Below, piece after piece: positions 44,430-53,945 of a stretch of 64,000 nucleotides of DNA. Under the pieces are notes generated by a model. It made no database searches. It was given only the letters and a program-made list of their open reading frames with translations, and had not been told where the DNA came from. The stretch spans positions 3,823,365 to 3,887,364 of the forward strand of contig NZ_MWQN01000001.1 of assembly GCF_002024165.1 (NCBI RefSeq), written 5' to 3'. This DNA is from Embleya scabrispora. Lineage in GTDB: Bacteria > Actinomycetota > Actinomycetes > Streptomycetales > Streptomycetaceae. The position numbers were made by a program, and so were the translations under genes. Within the stretch, counting starts at the first letter, position 1; each line of letters opens with the position of its first letter.

Positions 44430-46562
44430 ATGTCCGCGCCCGCCGCCGTCCCCGACCCCGCCCCGCCCGCCGACCGGGTCGAGGCGAACCCCGGCACCGA
44501 TGCGCTCGCCGTCGAACGCGCCTACCTGGACGCCTCCCGCGCCGCCCTGCGCCGCATGCGCGAGGAGACCGAGGCGCTGGACCTGCGCGACGTCGGCGCC
44601 ACCGCCGTCGCCACCGAGACCGCCCGGCACCTGATCGCCAAGCGGCTCGCCGCGCTCGGCGACCACGCCGGATCCCCGCTGTTCTTCGGCCGGATCGACG
44701 GCCGCTTCGCCGACGGCGTCGAGGGTGTCGAGCCGATCGAGGTCACCGCCGACCCGGACAAGACCGTCGAGTCGTTCTGGATCGGCCGCCGGCACGTGCA
44801 CGACGAACTCGGCGACCCGATGGTGGTGGACTGGCGCGCCCCGCTGTCCCGGTCCTTCTATCGGGCCAACCGGGCCGACCCGCTGGGCGTCGAACTGCGC
44901 CGCCGGTTCGGCTGGACCGCCGGCGAGCTGACCGCGTTCGAGGACGAGCACCTGACCGACCCCGACGAGGCGGAGAGCGCCAGTGGGATCCTCGCGGCCG
45001 AGATCGAGCGTCCCCGCGTGGGCCCGATGCGCGACATCGTCGCCACCATCCAGCCCGAGCAGGACGAGATCGTACGCTCCGACCTCGGCCACACGCTCTG
45101 CGTCCAGGGCGCGCCCGGCACCGGCAAGACCGCCGTCGGCCTGCACCGCGTGGCCTGGCTGCTCTACGCCTACCGCGACCGCCTCGCCCGCAGCGGCACC
45201 CTCGTGGTCGGCCCGAACCGCTCCTTCCTCGACTACATCCAGCAGGTGCTGCCCGCGCTCGGCGAGGTCGAGGTCGGTCAGACCACCGTCGAGGACCTGG
45301 TCACCCGCACCTCCAAGATCAAGGTGCGGGCCCTCGACGAGGCGGTGCCCGGCACGATCAAGGGCGACGCGCGGATGGCCGAGGTGTTGCGCCGCGCGGT
45401 CTGGTCCGGTCTGAGCGACCCGCGGGAGTCGGTCGCCGTGGTCCGCGACTCGCGCACCTGGCGGCTCGCGGTGTACGAGGTCGAGGAACTGGTCACCGCG
45501 CTGCGCGGACGCGACGTGCGCTACGGCGCCGCGCGCGACATGCTCCGGCAGCGGATCGCGCACGCGTTGTTGACCAAGATGGAGGAGCGCGGCGAATCCC
45601 CCGACGACCGGGTGCAGGACGCGGTCGCGCGCAGCCGCCCGGTCAAGGCGGCGGTCGACGCGATCTGGCCGGCGGTGGACCCGCTCAAGCTGGTCTTCCG
45701 GCTGCTGAGCGAACCCGCGTTCCTGGCCGCCTGCGCGGACGGCATCCTGACCGCCGACGAACAGGCCGCGATCGGCTGGGCCAAACCGCCGCGCTCGGCG
45801 GGCGCCGCGCGCTGGACCGTGGCCGACGCGGTGCTCGTGGACGAGACCGCCGACCTGCTTCACCGCACCGGCGGCTACGGGCACGTGGTGATCGACGAGG
45901 CGCAGGACCTGTCCCCGATGCAACTGCGCGCCGTCGGCCGGCGCTGCCCCACCGGCTCGGCCACCGTGCTCGGCGACATCGCGCAGGGCACCACCCCGTG
46001 GGCCACCCCCGGGTGGGCCGAGACACTGCGCCACCTCGGACACGAGGGAGCCAGGATCGAGGAACTGACCCGGGGCTTCCGGGTGCCGCTGCAGATCCTG
46101 GAGTTCGCGAGCCGGTTGTTGCCGCTGATCGCTCCCGGCCTGGCGCCGGCGTCCTCGGTCCGACAGGCGGCGGGCGCCCTGGAACTGCGCGCGGTCGAGC
46201 CGGACGAATTGGCCGCGCGGTCCGCCGAGGCGGCCGTCGAACTGCTCGACCACGAGGGCTCGATCGGCCTGATCTGCGCGGACGCGCGGGTGCCCGAGAT
46301 CGCCGCCGCACTGCGGGCGACCGACATCGCGCACCGGGTCCTGGGCACGGACGGCGACACCGACGCGCCCCGTATCAGCGTGGTACCGGCATCACTCGCC
46401 AAGGGCCTGGAGTTCGACCACGTAGCAGTCGCCGAACCCGCCGAAATCGTCGACGCCGAGGCCCAGGGCCTACGCCGCCTCTACGTGGTACTCACCCGCG
46501 CGGTCTCCGGCCTGATCGTGGTACACGCGGCCCCCCTACCCACCCCATTGGCAACCCCCTGA
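44430..46562 (+). CDS. HelD/HelR-like UvrD-family ATPase (RNA polymerase recycling factor)
   Basis: A 710-residue SF1 helicase-like protein. Visible are an N-terminal coiled-coil arm (VERAYLDASRAALRRMREETEAL), the WIGRRHVHDELGDPMVVDWRAPLSRSFY segment of HelD proteins, Walker A GAPGTGKT (about residue 227), Walker B VIDEAQDLSP (about 488) and a C-terminal VPASLAKGLEFDHVAVAEP / LYVVLTRA helicase motif. HelD proteins use ATP to release stalled RNA polymerase; the HelR branch in streptomycetes also displaces rifamycin. GGAGA lies before the ATG. I cannot tell HelD from HelR by eye. Confidence 0.88.
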   Translation: MSAPAAVPDPAPPADRVEANPGTDALAVERAYLDASRAALRRMREETEALDLRDVGATAVATETARHLIAKRLAALGDHAGSPLFFGRIDGRFADGVEGVEPIEVTADPDKTVESFWIGRRHVHDELGDPMVVDWRAPLSRSFYRANRADPLGVELRRRFGWTAGELTAFEDEHLTDPDEAESASGILAAEIERPRVGPMRDIVATIQPEQDEIVRSDLGHTLCVQGAPGTGKTAVGLHRVAWLLYAYRDRLARSGTLVVGPNRSFLDYIQQVLPALGEVEVGQTTVEDLVTRTSKIKVRALDEAVPGTIKGDARMAEVLRRAVWSGLSDPRESVAVVRDSRTWRLAVYEVEELVTALRGRDVRYGAARDMLRQRIAHALLTKMEERGESPDDRVQDAVARSRPVKAAVDAIWPAVDPLKLVFRLLSEPAFLAACADGILTADEQAAIGWAKPPRSAGAARWTVADAVLVDETADLLHRTGGYGHVVIDEAQDLSPMQLRAVGRRCPTGSATVLGDIAQGTTPWATPGWAETLRHLGHEGARIEELTRGFRVPLQILEFASRLLPLIAPGLAPASSVRQAAGALELRAVEPDELAARSAEAAVELLDHEGSIGLICADARVPEIAAALRATDIAHRVLGTDGDTDAPRISVVPASLAKGLEFDHVAVAEPAEIVDAEAQGLRRLYVVLTRAVSGLIVVHAAPLPTPLATP

Positions 46563-46822
46563 CCGCAACCCCGCCCGACAGACCCCACCAGACCCCGCCC
46601 GAGTCCCCACCGGCACACCACCCGGCGACCCGCCCACGCCATGGGCCGCCCACGGATCGACGCGTCGATCACCACCTCGACCACCGTCGTGGGCCCTGAC
46701 GCGCCGACGGGATGCACCAACGACCCGGCCCACCGGGCAAGGCCCACATCGCGACGGTGGCCAGGCGGGGCGGGACCCACGTCGCCACACGAGCCCGGCG
46801 TCCCCGACCGCTCGTCCCCCGT

Positions 46823-47030
46823 GGCGCGTCAGCGCCCACGAGGGGGGCCGCCCACGCGATCGACGCGCGAAGCGCGGAGAGCGGCGGAGCCGCCGCTTGT
46901 TTTTTGGGCTGGGCGACCCGGAGCGAAGCGGAGGGGCGCACAGCCGCGAGCGAGGTGCCGCTTTTCTGCGGAGGAGCGAAGCGGGGGAGCAGAAAAGCGG
47001 TGCCTCGCGAGCCGGCGCAAAGCGCCCAAC
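46823..47030 (+). repeat. Dispersed 208-bp structured repeat, copy 1
   Basis: A nearly identical sequence in inverted orientation lies at 62013-62215. The element holds several small inverted repeats (CGCGCGAAGCGCG; AGCGGCGGAGCCGCCGCT) and a 12-bp pair CCGCTTTTCTGC/GCAGAAAAGCGG around GAGCGAAGCG-rich DNA. It encodes no plausible protein, despite open frames. It fills most of the gap between the HelD-like and HD-domain genes (46563-47129); the 46563-46822 part is C-rich with no clear feature. No flanking target duplication is evident, so mobility is unproved. Confidence 0.8.
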
Positions 47031-47129
47031 AATACGAGTGAACCGCGTGTGTCGAACCGGTTGGTGGTCGGCTTCGCTCGCTCGTTCTGCCATGCTGGCC
47101 ACGTGGAACGCATCCAGGAGTCCGCGACC

Positions 47130-47765
47130 GTGACGCTGCGGGACCAGTGGGCCCGGCTCGTCGGTGAGCACGCCGAGGCCGGCGCCGTCGTCGAGAGCCT
47201 GCTGGCGCGCTATGCCGAGCCGCACCGCCGCTATCACGACACCGACCATCTGCGCACCGTGCTCGACCTGATCGGCGAACTGGCCTACGAGGCCGACGAC
47301 GCCGACGCGGTCATGCTCGCCGCGTGGTTCCACGACGCGGTCTACGACCCGGCCCGGGCGGACAACGAGGAGCGCAGCGCGCGCCTCGCCGAGCGCGGGC
47401 TGCGCGAGGCGGGCGTGGCGCCGGCCCTGGTGGCCGAGACGGCGCGCCTGGTCCGGGTGACCGCGGAGCACGCGCCCGGTGAGCACGACCGCAACGCCCA
47501 CGTGTTGTGCGACGCCGATCTGGCCATCCTGGCCGCCGACCGGGAGCGCTACGAGGCGTACACCGCGGCGGTGCGCGAGGAATACGCGTTCGTCCCGGAC
47601 GAGGCGTTCCGCGCCGCCAGGGCCGCCGTACTGCGCGACCTGATGTCGCTGCCCCGGCTGTTCCACACCCGCCTGGGCGCGGCGCGCTACGAGGAGGCGG
47701 CCCGCTTCAACATGCGCGCCGAACTGGAGCGCCTGGAAGGCAGCATCCCGCGCCAGCAGTCCTGA
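47130..47765 (+). CDS. HD-domain phosphohydrolase-like protein
   Basis: About 211 residues. RRYHDTDHLRTVLDLIGEL, then AAWFHDAVYDPARADNEERSA (the HD doublet) and CDADLAILAADRERYEAY, form the metal site of small HD hydrolases. The family is often annotated as a predicted metal-dependent phosphohydrolase; the substrate is unknown. I chose GTG 47130 because AGGAG (47116-47120) is nine bases upstream; GTG 47103 is an in-frame alternative nine codons earlier with no clear ribosome site. Confidence 0.85.
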   Translation: MTLRDQWARLVGEHAEAGAVVESLLARYAEPHRRYHDTDHLRTVLDLIGELAYEADDADAVMLAAWFHDAVYDPARADNEERSARLAERGLREAGVAPALVAETARLVRVTAEHAPGEHDRNAHVLCDADLAILAADRERYEAYTAAVREEYAFVPDEAFRAARAAVLRDLMSLPRLFHTRLGAARYEEAARFNMRAELERLEGSIPRQQS

Positions 47766-47828
47766 ACCCGGCCCGCCGGATCCCGGCCCCGGCTCGGCGC
47801 CCGGAGCCCGCGGCGCCCCGGCTGCGGG

Positions 47829-48098
47829 TCAGCGCGGGCTGTAGCGCTTGCGCCGCCGCAACCCCGCCCGGGTCAGCCGCAGCACCAGCTCCCGGCTGGA
47901 GACCGGCTCGGCTCCCCGCTCCAGCGCGAGGGCGTACAGATCGGCCGGCACGTCGTAGTGGTCCCGGTCGAACGCGCGTTCCGGCGCGCCGAGTTCGCGC
48001 GCGAACTCGTGCAGCTCGGCATGCGAGACGTCACTGACGAGGTGCGACCACAGCCGCCCGCGCCCGGGCCAGGCCGGGGGATCGATGAGAAGAGCCAC
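47829..48098 (-). CDS. DUF4031-domain protein
   Basis: An 89-residue protein: VALLIDPPAWPGRGRLWSHLVSDVSHAELHEFARELGAPERAFDRDHYDVPADLYALALERGAEPVSSRELVLRL-type sequence, the conserved DUF4031 pattern found widely in actinobacteria. A basic tail (RRRKRYSPR) ends it. GTG 48098 begins the homologous part. The function is not known. Confidence 0.82.
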   Translation of the reverse strand: MALLIDPPAWPGRGRLWSHLVSDVSHAELHEFARELGAPERAFDRDHYDVPADLYALALERGAEPVSSRELVLRLTRAGLRRRKRYSPR

Positions 48099-48187
48099 GG
48101 GCTCGATTCTCGTACACATTCCGTTTGCGCCGTGATCGGGCGCCCGCCGGGTCCGCCGTGATCGCCGGGATCGCCCACACTGGGCAC

Positions 48188-48571
48188 ATGAGCAAGGATC
48201 CCACCGACGTCGCCCTGCTGACCGCCCGCGCCCTGGTCCTGGCCGACCTGCGTACGCACGGCGCCGAGACCCCCGAGACGGTGACCGTCGTCGAGCACGC
48301 CCTGGTCGAGCGCAAGTGGTGGGTCGAGCAGTGGCCCGACGGCGCCGCCTTCGTGCCCGGCCTGATCGGCCAGGACGTGCAGGAGGCGCTGGCCGAGCAG
48401 GGCCGGGTGTGGCCGCCGTGCCCGCTGCACGACGACCACCCGCTCTACCTCGAACCCGAACTCGGCGAGGATCCGCACTGGGTCTGCGAACGGGCCGGCA
48501 CCGTGATCGCCCCGCTCGGCGCGCTGACCTCGACTCAGCCGCCGAACGAGCGCGCGGTCAGGGACGCGTAG
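48188..48571 (+). CDS. Conserved hypothetical protein
   Basis: A 127-residue protein not recognised beyond similarity in style to streptomycete proteins of unknown function. It holds two Trp-rich patches (KWWVEQWPDGAAFVPGL and HWVCERAG) and CPLHDDHPLYLEPELGEDPHWVC, with Cys and His that could bind a metal. ATG 48188 has weak upstream GGGCAC. Its last 37 bases overlap the end of the convergent ARPP-1-like gene. Confidence 0.75.
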   Translation: MSKDPTDVALLTARALVLADLRTHGAETPETVTVVEHALVERKWWVEQWPDGAAFVPGLIGQDVQEALAEQGRVWPPCPLHDDHPLYLEPELGEDPHWVCERAGTVIAPLGALTSTQPPNERAVRDA

Positions 48572-49542
48572 ATCGGCCGGTCGGCACCCACCGCGTACGC
48601 GCCGACCCAGCCCTCGCCCTCGGCCCGACCCACGGTGACCCCGGCGTGGGCGGCCTCTCCGGTCGTGGTCACCACCTGGTCGGCACCGGCGCCCAAGGCC
48701 ACCTCGGCCCGCCGCTGCTCCTCGGCGTCGGCGGCCCGCAGCGCCTCGGCGAGCACGTCGTACGGGTCGCCGGCCGCCGCGCCGTCGCCGCCGGGCAGGG
48801 TCAGCACGGTCCGGCTCGGCGGCGGATCGGCCGGGTCGTGCAGGCCGTGGCGGATCGCCTCCGCGCCGTAGCAGAACCGGATCAGCGGCGCCCACATCGC
48901 CGACCAGTACGCGCGTGAGGGTGCCCGCTCGATCCCGGCGATCTCGCCGTCGAGCAGCACCACCGCGCCCACCTGGTCCGGCTCGCACTCGAACTCGGCG
49001 ACGAAGCGCTCCAGTTCGAGGGCGTAGTGCTTGGTGAACAGCGCCAGGTTGCCGGTCTCGGCGAGGCCGGCGGAGGCGTTGAACCGCTGCACGGCCGGCC
49101 ACAGCCGGCTGTACCCGTCCGCGTCGGCACTCGCCGAGGCGGCGGCGCGCAGCGTGAGCGGCAACACGGCGAGCGGCTGCGGCCCCGACGGGATCAGCCC
49201 CGGCTGGGTCTGCTGCACGCACATCGCCGCGTCGAACGCCAACTCGCCCGAGGGCTCGACCAGCGCGGCCCGGGGCATCGCGTGGTCCTGCGCGCCGCGC
49301 TTCACCAGCACCGCGAGGTGACACGGGACCAGCGCGACATGCGGGCCGTGGTTGACGAAGGTGAGCGTGCCGTAGCCGCTGGTGCCGATCCACAGATCGG
49401 TGGGCACGGTGACGGTCGGCGCGTCGACGGTGTCGCCGAGCAGCGGCAGCACCTGCATACGACCGACGCTCTGCACCCGCCCGAGGGTGCAGTCGGCCAG
49501 CAGGTCGCCGATCGGCAGCGTGTCGTGGGCGAGGGTGGTCAT
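48535..49542 (-). CDS. ARPP-1-like protein coupled to the vWA protein
   Basis: A 335-residue protein. The pattern TLTFVNHGPHVALVPCHLAVLVKRGAQDHAMPRAALVEPS ... CVQQTQPGL, and later QVGAVVLLDGEIAGIERA ... WAPLIRFCYGAEAI, follows the ARPP-1 domain (named from association with ADP-ribosylglycohydrolase and rhodanese-phosphatase genes and discussed with RNA-repair systems). The biochemical role is unknown. ATG 49542 overlaps the stop of the upstream vWA gene (ATGA), so the two products are coupled. A Cys and QD/QQ residues in the first half are candidate functional sites. Assignment is by visual pattern and moderate. Confidence 0.65.
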   Translation of the reverse strand: MTTLAHDTLPIGDLLADCTLGRVQSVGRMQVLPLLGDTVDAPTVTVPTDLWIGTSGYGTLTFVNHGPHVALVPCHLAVLVKRGAQDHAMPRAALVEPSGELAFDAAMCVQQTQPGLIPSGPQPLAVLPLTLRAAASASADADGYSRLWPAVQRFNASAGLAETGNLALFTKHYALELERFVAEFECEPDQVGAVVLLDGEIAGIERAPSRAYWSAMWAPLIRFCYGAEAIRHGLHDPADPPPSRTVLTLPGGDGAAAGDPYDVLAEALRAADAEEQRRAEVALGAGADQVVTTTGEAAHAGVTVGRAEGEGWVGAYAVGADRPIYASLTARSFGG

Positions 49543-51059
49543 GCGGTCACCTCCGGGTGGGCCAGGCGCAGCAGCGCGGGGACGGCGGCGGTCGGATCGG
49601 TGGCCAACATCAGTCGGCACCAGGCGAGTTCGAGGGCTTCGGGACGGTGCACGGGGGCGAGCGGCAGGTCCGGCGCGTAGCCGCGCAGACCGGCCGCCTC
49701 GGCGGCGAGGACGGGGCAGAGCTGGACCACCGGCACCGCGACGCCGAGGGTGCGCGCCGCGTCGAGCACCTGGGCGAACCGGCCGGCGGGCGCGTTCTCG
49801 TAGCCGTCGCCGACCACCACGATCAGCTCCGCGCCGGTACGCAACGCGGCGACCAGGGCTTCGGCGGCGGCGGTCGGCCCGGCGGGGTGGACCAGCCGGC
49901 CGTCCGGGACGCCGCCGATCCACACGTCGTGGCAGGTGCCCGCCGCCGCCCGCAGTGCGTCGCGCAGGGCGAGCACGGCGGCGATCGGCCGCAGCGGCTG
50001 GTCGGTGCCGCCACGCATGGAGGCGGAACCGTCCAGGACGAGGGCGACCCGGCGGCCGGCCAGGTCCAGCCCGGCCGCGGTGTGCGCGGCGCGCCGGTCG
50101 AGCGCGGCGGCGACCTCGGCGGTCATGCCTTCCGCGAACGCGTACAGGTACAGCCGGACCGCGTCGTAGCGGTCGAGATCGACCTCGACCGTCACACCCG
50201 CCCGAGCGGCCTGCCGCTGCCCGGCCAGCCGCTGTCCGACGGTGAGCCGGGCGGCGGTCAGCTCCAGGACGCGGGCCGGCTTCGCGTCCGGGTGGTACCG
50301 GCCGCGCAGCCCCTCCAGGGTTTCCAGCGGCAGCGCCGCGCCCGCGTCCAGGTCGGTGCGGGCGGCCCGATACGCGACCGGGAGCGGCAGCGTGTACGGC
50401 CCCTCGGCGCCGAGCACGAACGCGACGCACTCGCGAACCGCGGCGGGATCGGCCCGGTCGACCGCCCAGCGGTCGATCTCGCGGGCGAGGATGCGGTGTT
50501 CCTTCGAGTCGAGTTCGCCTCCCGCGAGGTGCTTGGTCAAGATCGCGCGCAGGATGCCGCTCAGCCGCAGACCCCACGCGTGCCGCAGGGCGGTGGCCAG
50601 CTTGTCCCGGTAGCGCACCGACCACAGCTCCAGGGAGGTGGAGCCGAGCACGGTGCGCAGGATCAGTCGGCGCACCCGCGCGTTGTTCACCCGCCGCTCG
50701 GCCAGCAGGGCGAACAGCTTGAGCCGGCGCGGCACGGTCAACGCGGCCACCGCGGCGTACACCGTGTCGCCGTCGTCCTCCCGCGCGGGCGTGCCGAGCA
50801 GGTGCAACACGCCGAGCTGCCGGCTGCGGTCGGTGGCCCCGGGGGAGCACACCAGACCCGCGTACAGCCGCCGGTCCAGCGCGGCCATCGTGCGGTGCGC
50901 GTCCTCTTCGAGGGCGAGCTGCTCGTCGCGGGTGTTGTAGAAGGAGGCCCGTCCGGTCGCGGCCACGGCGACGTCCAGGAAACGTACGACGGTGGCGGCG
51001 GCCTCGGCACGGGCGGGATTGTCGGCGCTGAGCGCGCGGCTGATCTCGGTCTCGGTCAT
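49539..51059 (-). CDS. vWA-domain protein with Ro60/TROVE-like architecture
   Basis: A 506-residue protein. Residues 1-330 are almost all helical (FYNTRDEQLALEEDAHRTMAALDRRL; RRVNNARVRRLILRTVLGS; SVRYRDKLATALRHAWGLRLSGILRAIL), then a von Willebrand A domain begins at RRVALVLDGSASMRGG with an intact MIDAS (D343, S345, S347) and later VVVGDGYENAP. Helical ring plus C-terminal vWA, at this size, is the plan of Ro60 and bacterial Rsr. The sequence is divergent, so I call it TROVE-like. Two Y-RNA-like elements lie directly upstream on the same strand. GGGGGAG precedes the ATG, and the gene is coupled to the ARPP-1-like gene. Confidence 0.75.
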   Translation of the reverse strand: MTETEISRALSADNPARAEAAATVVRFLDVAVAATGRASFYNTRDEQLALEEDAHRTMAALDRRLYAGLVCSPGATDRSRQLGVLHLLGTPAREDDGDTVYAAVAALTVPRRLKLFALLAERRVNNARVRRLILRTVLGSTSLELWSVRYRDKLATALRHAWGLRLSGILRAILTKHLAGGELDSKEHRILAREIDRWAVDRADPAAVRECVAFVLGAEGPYTLPLPVAYRAARTDLDAGAALPLETLEGLRGRYHPDAKPARVLELTAARLTVGQRLAGQRQAARAGVTVEVDLDRYDAVRLYLYAFAEGMTAEVAAALDRRAAHTAAGLDLAGRRVALVLDGSASMRGGTDQPLRPIAAVLALRDALRAAAGTCHDVWIGGVPDGRLVHPAGPTAAAEALVAALRTGAELIVVVGDGYENAPAGRFAQVLDAARTLGVAVPVVQLCPVLAAEAAGLRGYAPDLPLAPVHRPEALELAWCRLMLATDPTAAVPALLRLAHPEVTA

Positions 51060-51079
51060 CGAAATGGGCTCCCCCGTGG

Positions 51080-51184
51080 GCACCCGGGGCAGGTCGCGGG
51101 TCCGGTGTCGGTCTCGGTACGAAGCCGGGACCGCTTCCAACCCATGGGAAACGGCACTGTACGAACACGCAGTTCCCCGGGTGC
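51080..51184 (-). ncRNA. Putative bacterial Y RNA, element 2
   Basis: Read on the minus strand, a perfect 10-bp closing stem (GCACCCGGGG at 51184-51175 with CCCCGGGTGC at 51089-51080) is followed by an internal loop AACT/GACCTG and a second stem GCGTGTTCG (51170-51162) with CGGACCCGC (51104-51096), one U-C mismatch inside. The enclosed part can form an 8-bp hairpin (CCGUUUCC/GGAAGCGG) and a second hairpin with a 7-base loop. The 3' end lies 20 bases before the vWA start and touches its ribosome site, so it may also be a leader element. Confidence 0.7.
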
Positions 51185-51190
51185 GATGGC

Positions 51191-51298
51191 ACGCGACTTC
51201 GGGCAGGTCACGGGTCCCGGATAGGGATTCGAACCCCAAGCACCCCAAAAGCGCTTGTACGCCAAGACAGAAGGAACACGTAGTTCCCGAAGTCGCGT
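51191..51298 (-). ncRNA. Putative bacterial Y RNA (YrlA-type), element 1, with tRNA-like domain
   Basis: On the minus strand, a perfect 13-bp closing stem (51298-51286 with 51203-51191), then the same AACT/GACCTG internal loop as element 2, then ACGTGTTCC/GGGACCCGT. Inside is a tRNA-like fold: a D-like arm UGU-CUUGGCGU-ACA, a 5-bp arm with a 7-base loop UUUUGGG, and a canonical T-arm UGGGG-UUCGAAU-CCCUA (51238-51222). There is no acceptor stem or CCA end, so it is not a tRNA. Six bases separate it from element 2. Position beside a Ro60-like gene matches known bacterial Y RNAs. Confidence 0.75.
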
Positions 51299-51318
51299 CA
51301 CGAGCCTACGAGCGAGCG

Positions 51319-51333
51319 GCCGGCGATGCCGGC
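51319..51333. terminator. Short GC hairpin between the Uma2-family gene and the Y-RNA elements
   Basis: GCCGGC-GAT-GCCGGC just after the Uma2-family stop codon on the minus strand. It could end that transcript before the Y-RNA elements begin, which would imply a separate promoter for them within about 30 bases. Confidence 0.35.
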
Positions 51334-51338
51334 GAATA

Positions 51339-51917
51339 TCACCGTGAGGGGAAGTCCGAGGTGTCCAGGTCGATGCCGAACGGCGCGGGGACGGCGACCG
51401 GTCCGCCGAAGTCGACGCGCTGGATGCGCTGGTAGACCTTGCCGTCCGGCTCGGAGTACAACGTCGCCGCAGGACCGTCCTTGTCCCACCGATCGACGAG
51501 CAGGTAGAGCGGAATCGGTCCGTGTGCGTATGCCCGCAGCTTGTCGACACGGTCGGTGCCGGCATTGCTCGGAGAGGTGATCTCGGCGACGAGAAGGACC
51601 CGATCCGCCGGGGTCGGCGTGGCGACGTCTTCCCGTGCCATCACCACCAGGTCGGGAATACACAGCCGGCCGACCGACATGATCTCCACGCCCAGATGCT
51701 GAAAGACACCGCATCCTTCGGGGACGGCTCGGCGCAGCTGCCAATGAAGGTCGTCCGCGATCAATTCATGCCTGTGCCCCGGCGGCGGCGACATCGTGAT
51801 GTTCTCTCCGTCGAACTCGGCGCGCCATCCTTCGGGCACGTCCAATCCCTGCCACATGGTCACGATTTCGCGCCAGGTGGTGCTCACCTCGATCACGGGT
51901 GCGGGCATCTCGTCCAC
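51339..51917 (-). CDS. Uma2-family (DUF820) endonuclease-like protein
   Basis: A 192-residue PD-(D/E)XK-fold protein. GWRAEFDGENITMSPPPGHRHELIADDLHWQL at the start, then IPDLVVMA (catalytic Asp) and LLVAEITSPSN (Glu) form the nuclease-like core. This family is expanded in streptomycetes and cyanobacteria; the biological role is unknown. Its stop lies about 40 bases upstream of the first Y-RNA-like element on the same strand. An ATG three codons later is an alternative start. Confidence 0.85.
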   Translation of the reverse strand: MDEMPAPVIEVSTTWREIVTMWQGLDVPEGWRAEFDGENITMSPPPGHRHELIADDLHWQLRRAVPEGCGVFQHLGVEIMSVGRLCIPDLVVMAREDVATPTPADRVLLVAEITSPSNAGTDRVDKLRAYAHGPIPLYLLVDRWDKDGPAATLYSEPDGKVYQRIQRVDFGGPVAVPAPFGIDLDTSDFPSR

Positions 51918-52053
51918 CTCGCCTACCTCGATCCATGCCGTACAAGAACGACGCTACGGTCGCTCGGAGACCATTTCAGGGTAAGTCGCCGGTGCCACTC
52001 GAACGAGCGAACACGCTTCGAACAGTGGCGGGTGTGCCCGGTGGCATACGAAA

Positions 52054-52081
52054 GAGGCGGCCCCCCGAAGGGGACCGCCTC
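52054..52081 (-). terminator. Terminator after groEL
   Basis: GAGGCGG-C-CCCC pairs with GGGG-A-CCGCCTC around a CGAA loop, with one mismatch, 50 bases after the groEL stop. Confidence 0.8.
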
Positions 52082-52131
52082 TCGCGTGGAGCTACCGACC
52101 GGGGAGGTCGGGACTGCCGATCCTCAGCGGA

Positions 52132-53847
<1,716 letters not shown>

Positions 53848-53900
53848 TCACGGGTGCCGAGCCTCACCGGCCCGGTCCGTTTCTGTCACTCTCACATCCA

Positions 53901-53945
53901 GAGTGCTAACGCCAATGATTAGCACTCGACCATGCCGAGTGCAAG
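53901..53945. promoter_or_regulatory. CIRCE operator with an extra half-site upstream of groEL
   Basis: Three 9-bp half-sites are spaced by 9 bases each: GAGTGCTAA (53901-53909), TTAGCACTC (53919-53927) and GAGTGCAAG (53937-53945). The second and third form a CIRCE element (TTAGCACTC-N9-GAGTGCTAA) with two mismatches in one arm; the first adds an outward-facing half-site. CIRCE is the operator of the heat-shock repressor HrcA. Confidence 0.88.

Noticed and set aside
46641-47129. N-terminal extension of the HD-domain protein into the repeat region
   Set aside because: The frame is open only because of the GC-rich repeat; homology and a ribosome site begin at 47130.
51222-51238. T-arm suggesting a normal tRNA gene
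   Set aside because: There is no 7-bp acceptor stem around it; the flanks instead form the 13-bp Y-RNA-type stem.
53901-53927. GAGTGCTAA-N9-TTAGCACTC as the CIRCE element itself
   Set aside because: Half-sites are in everted order; the proper CIRCE is formed by 53919-53945, so this was kept only as an extra half-site.
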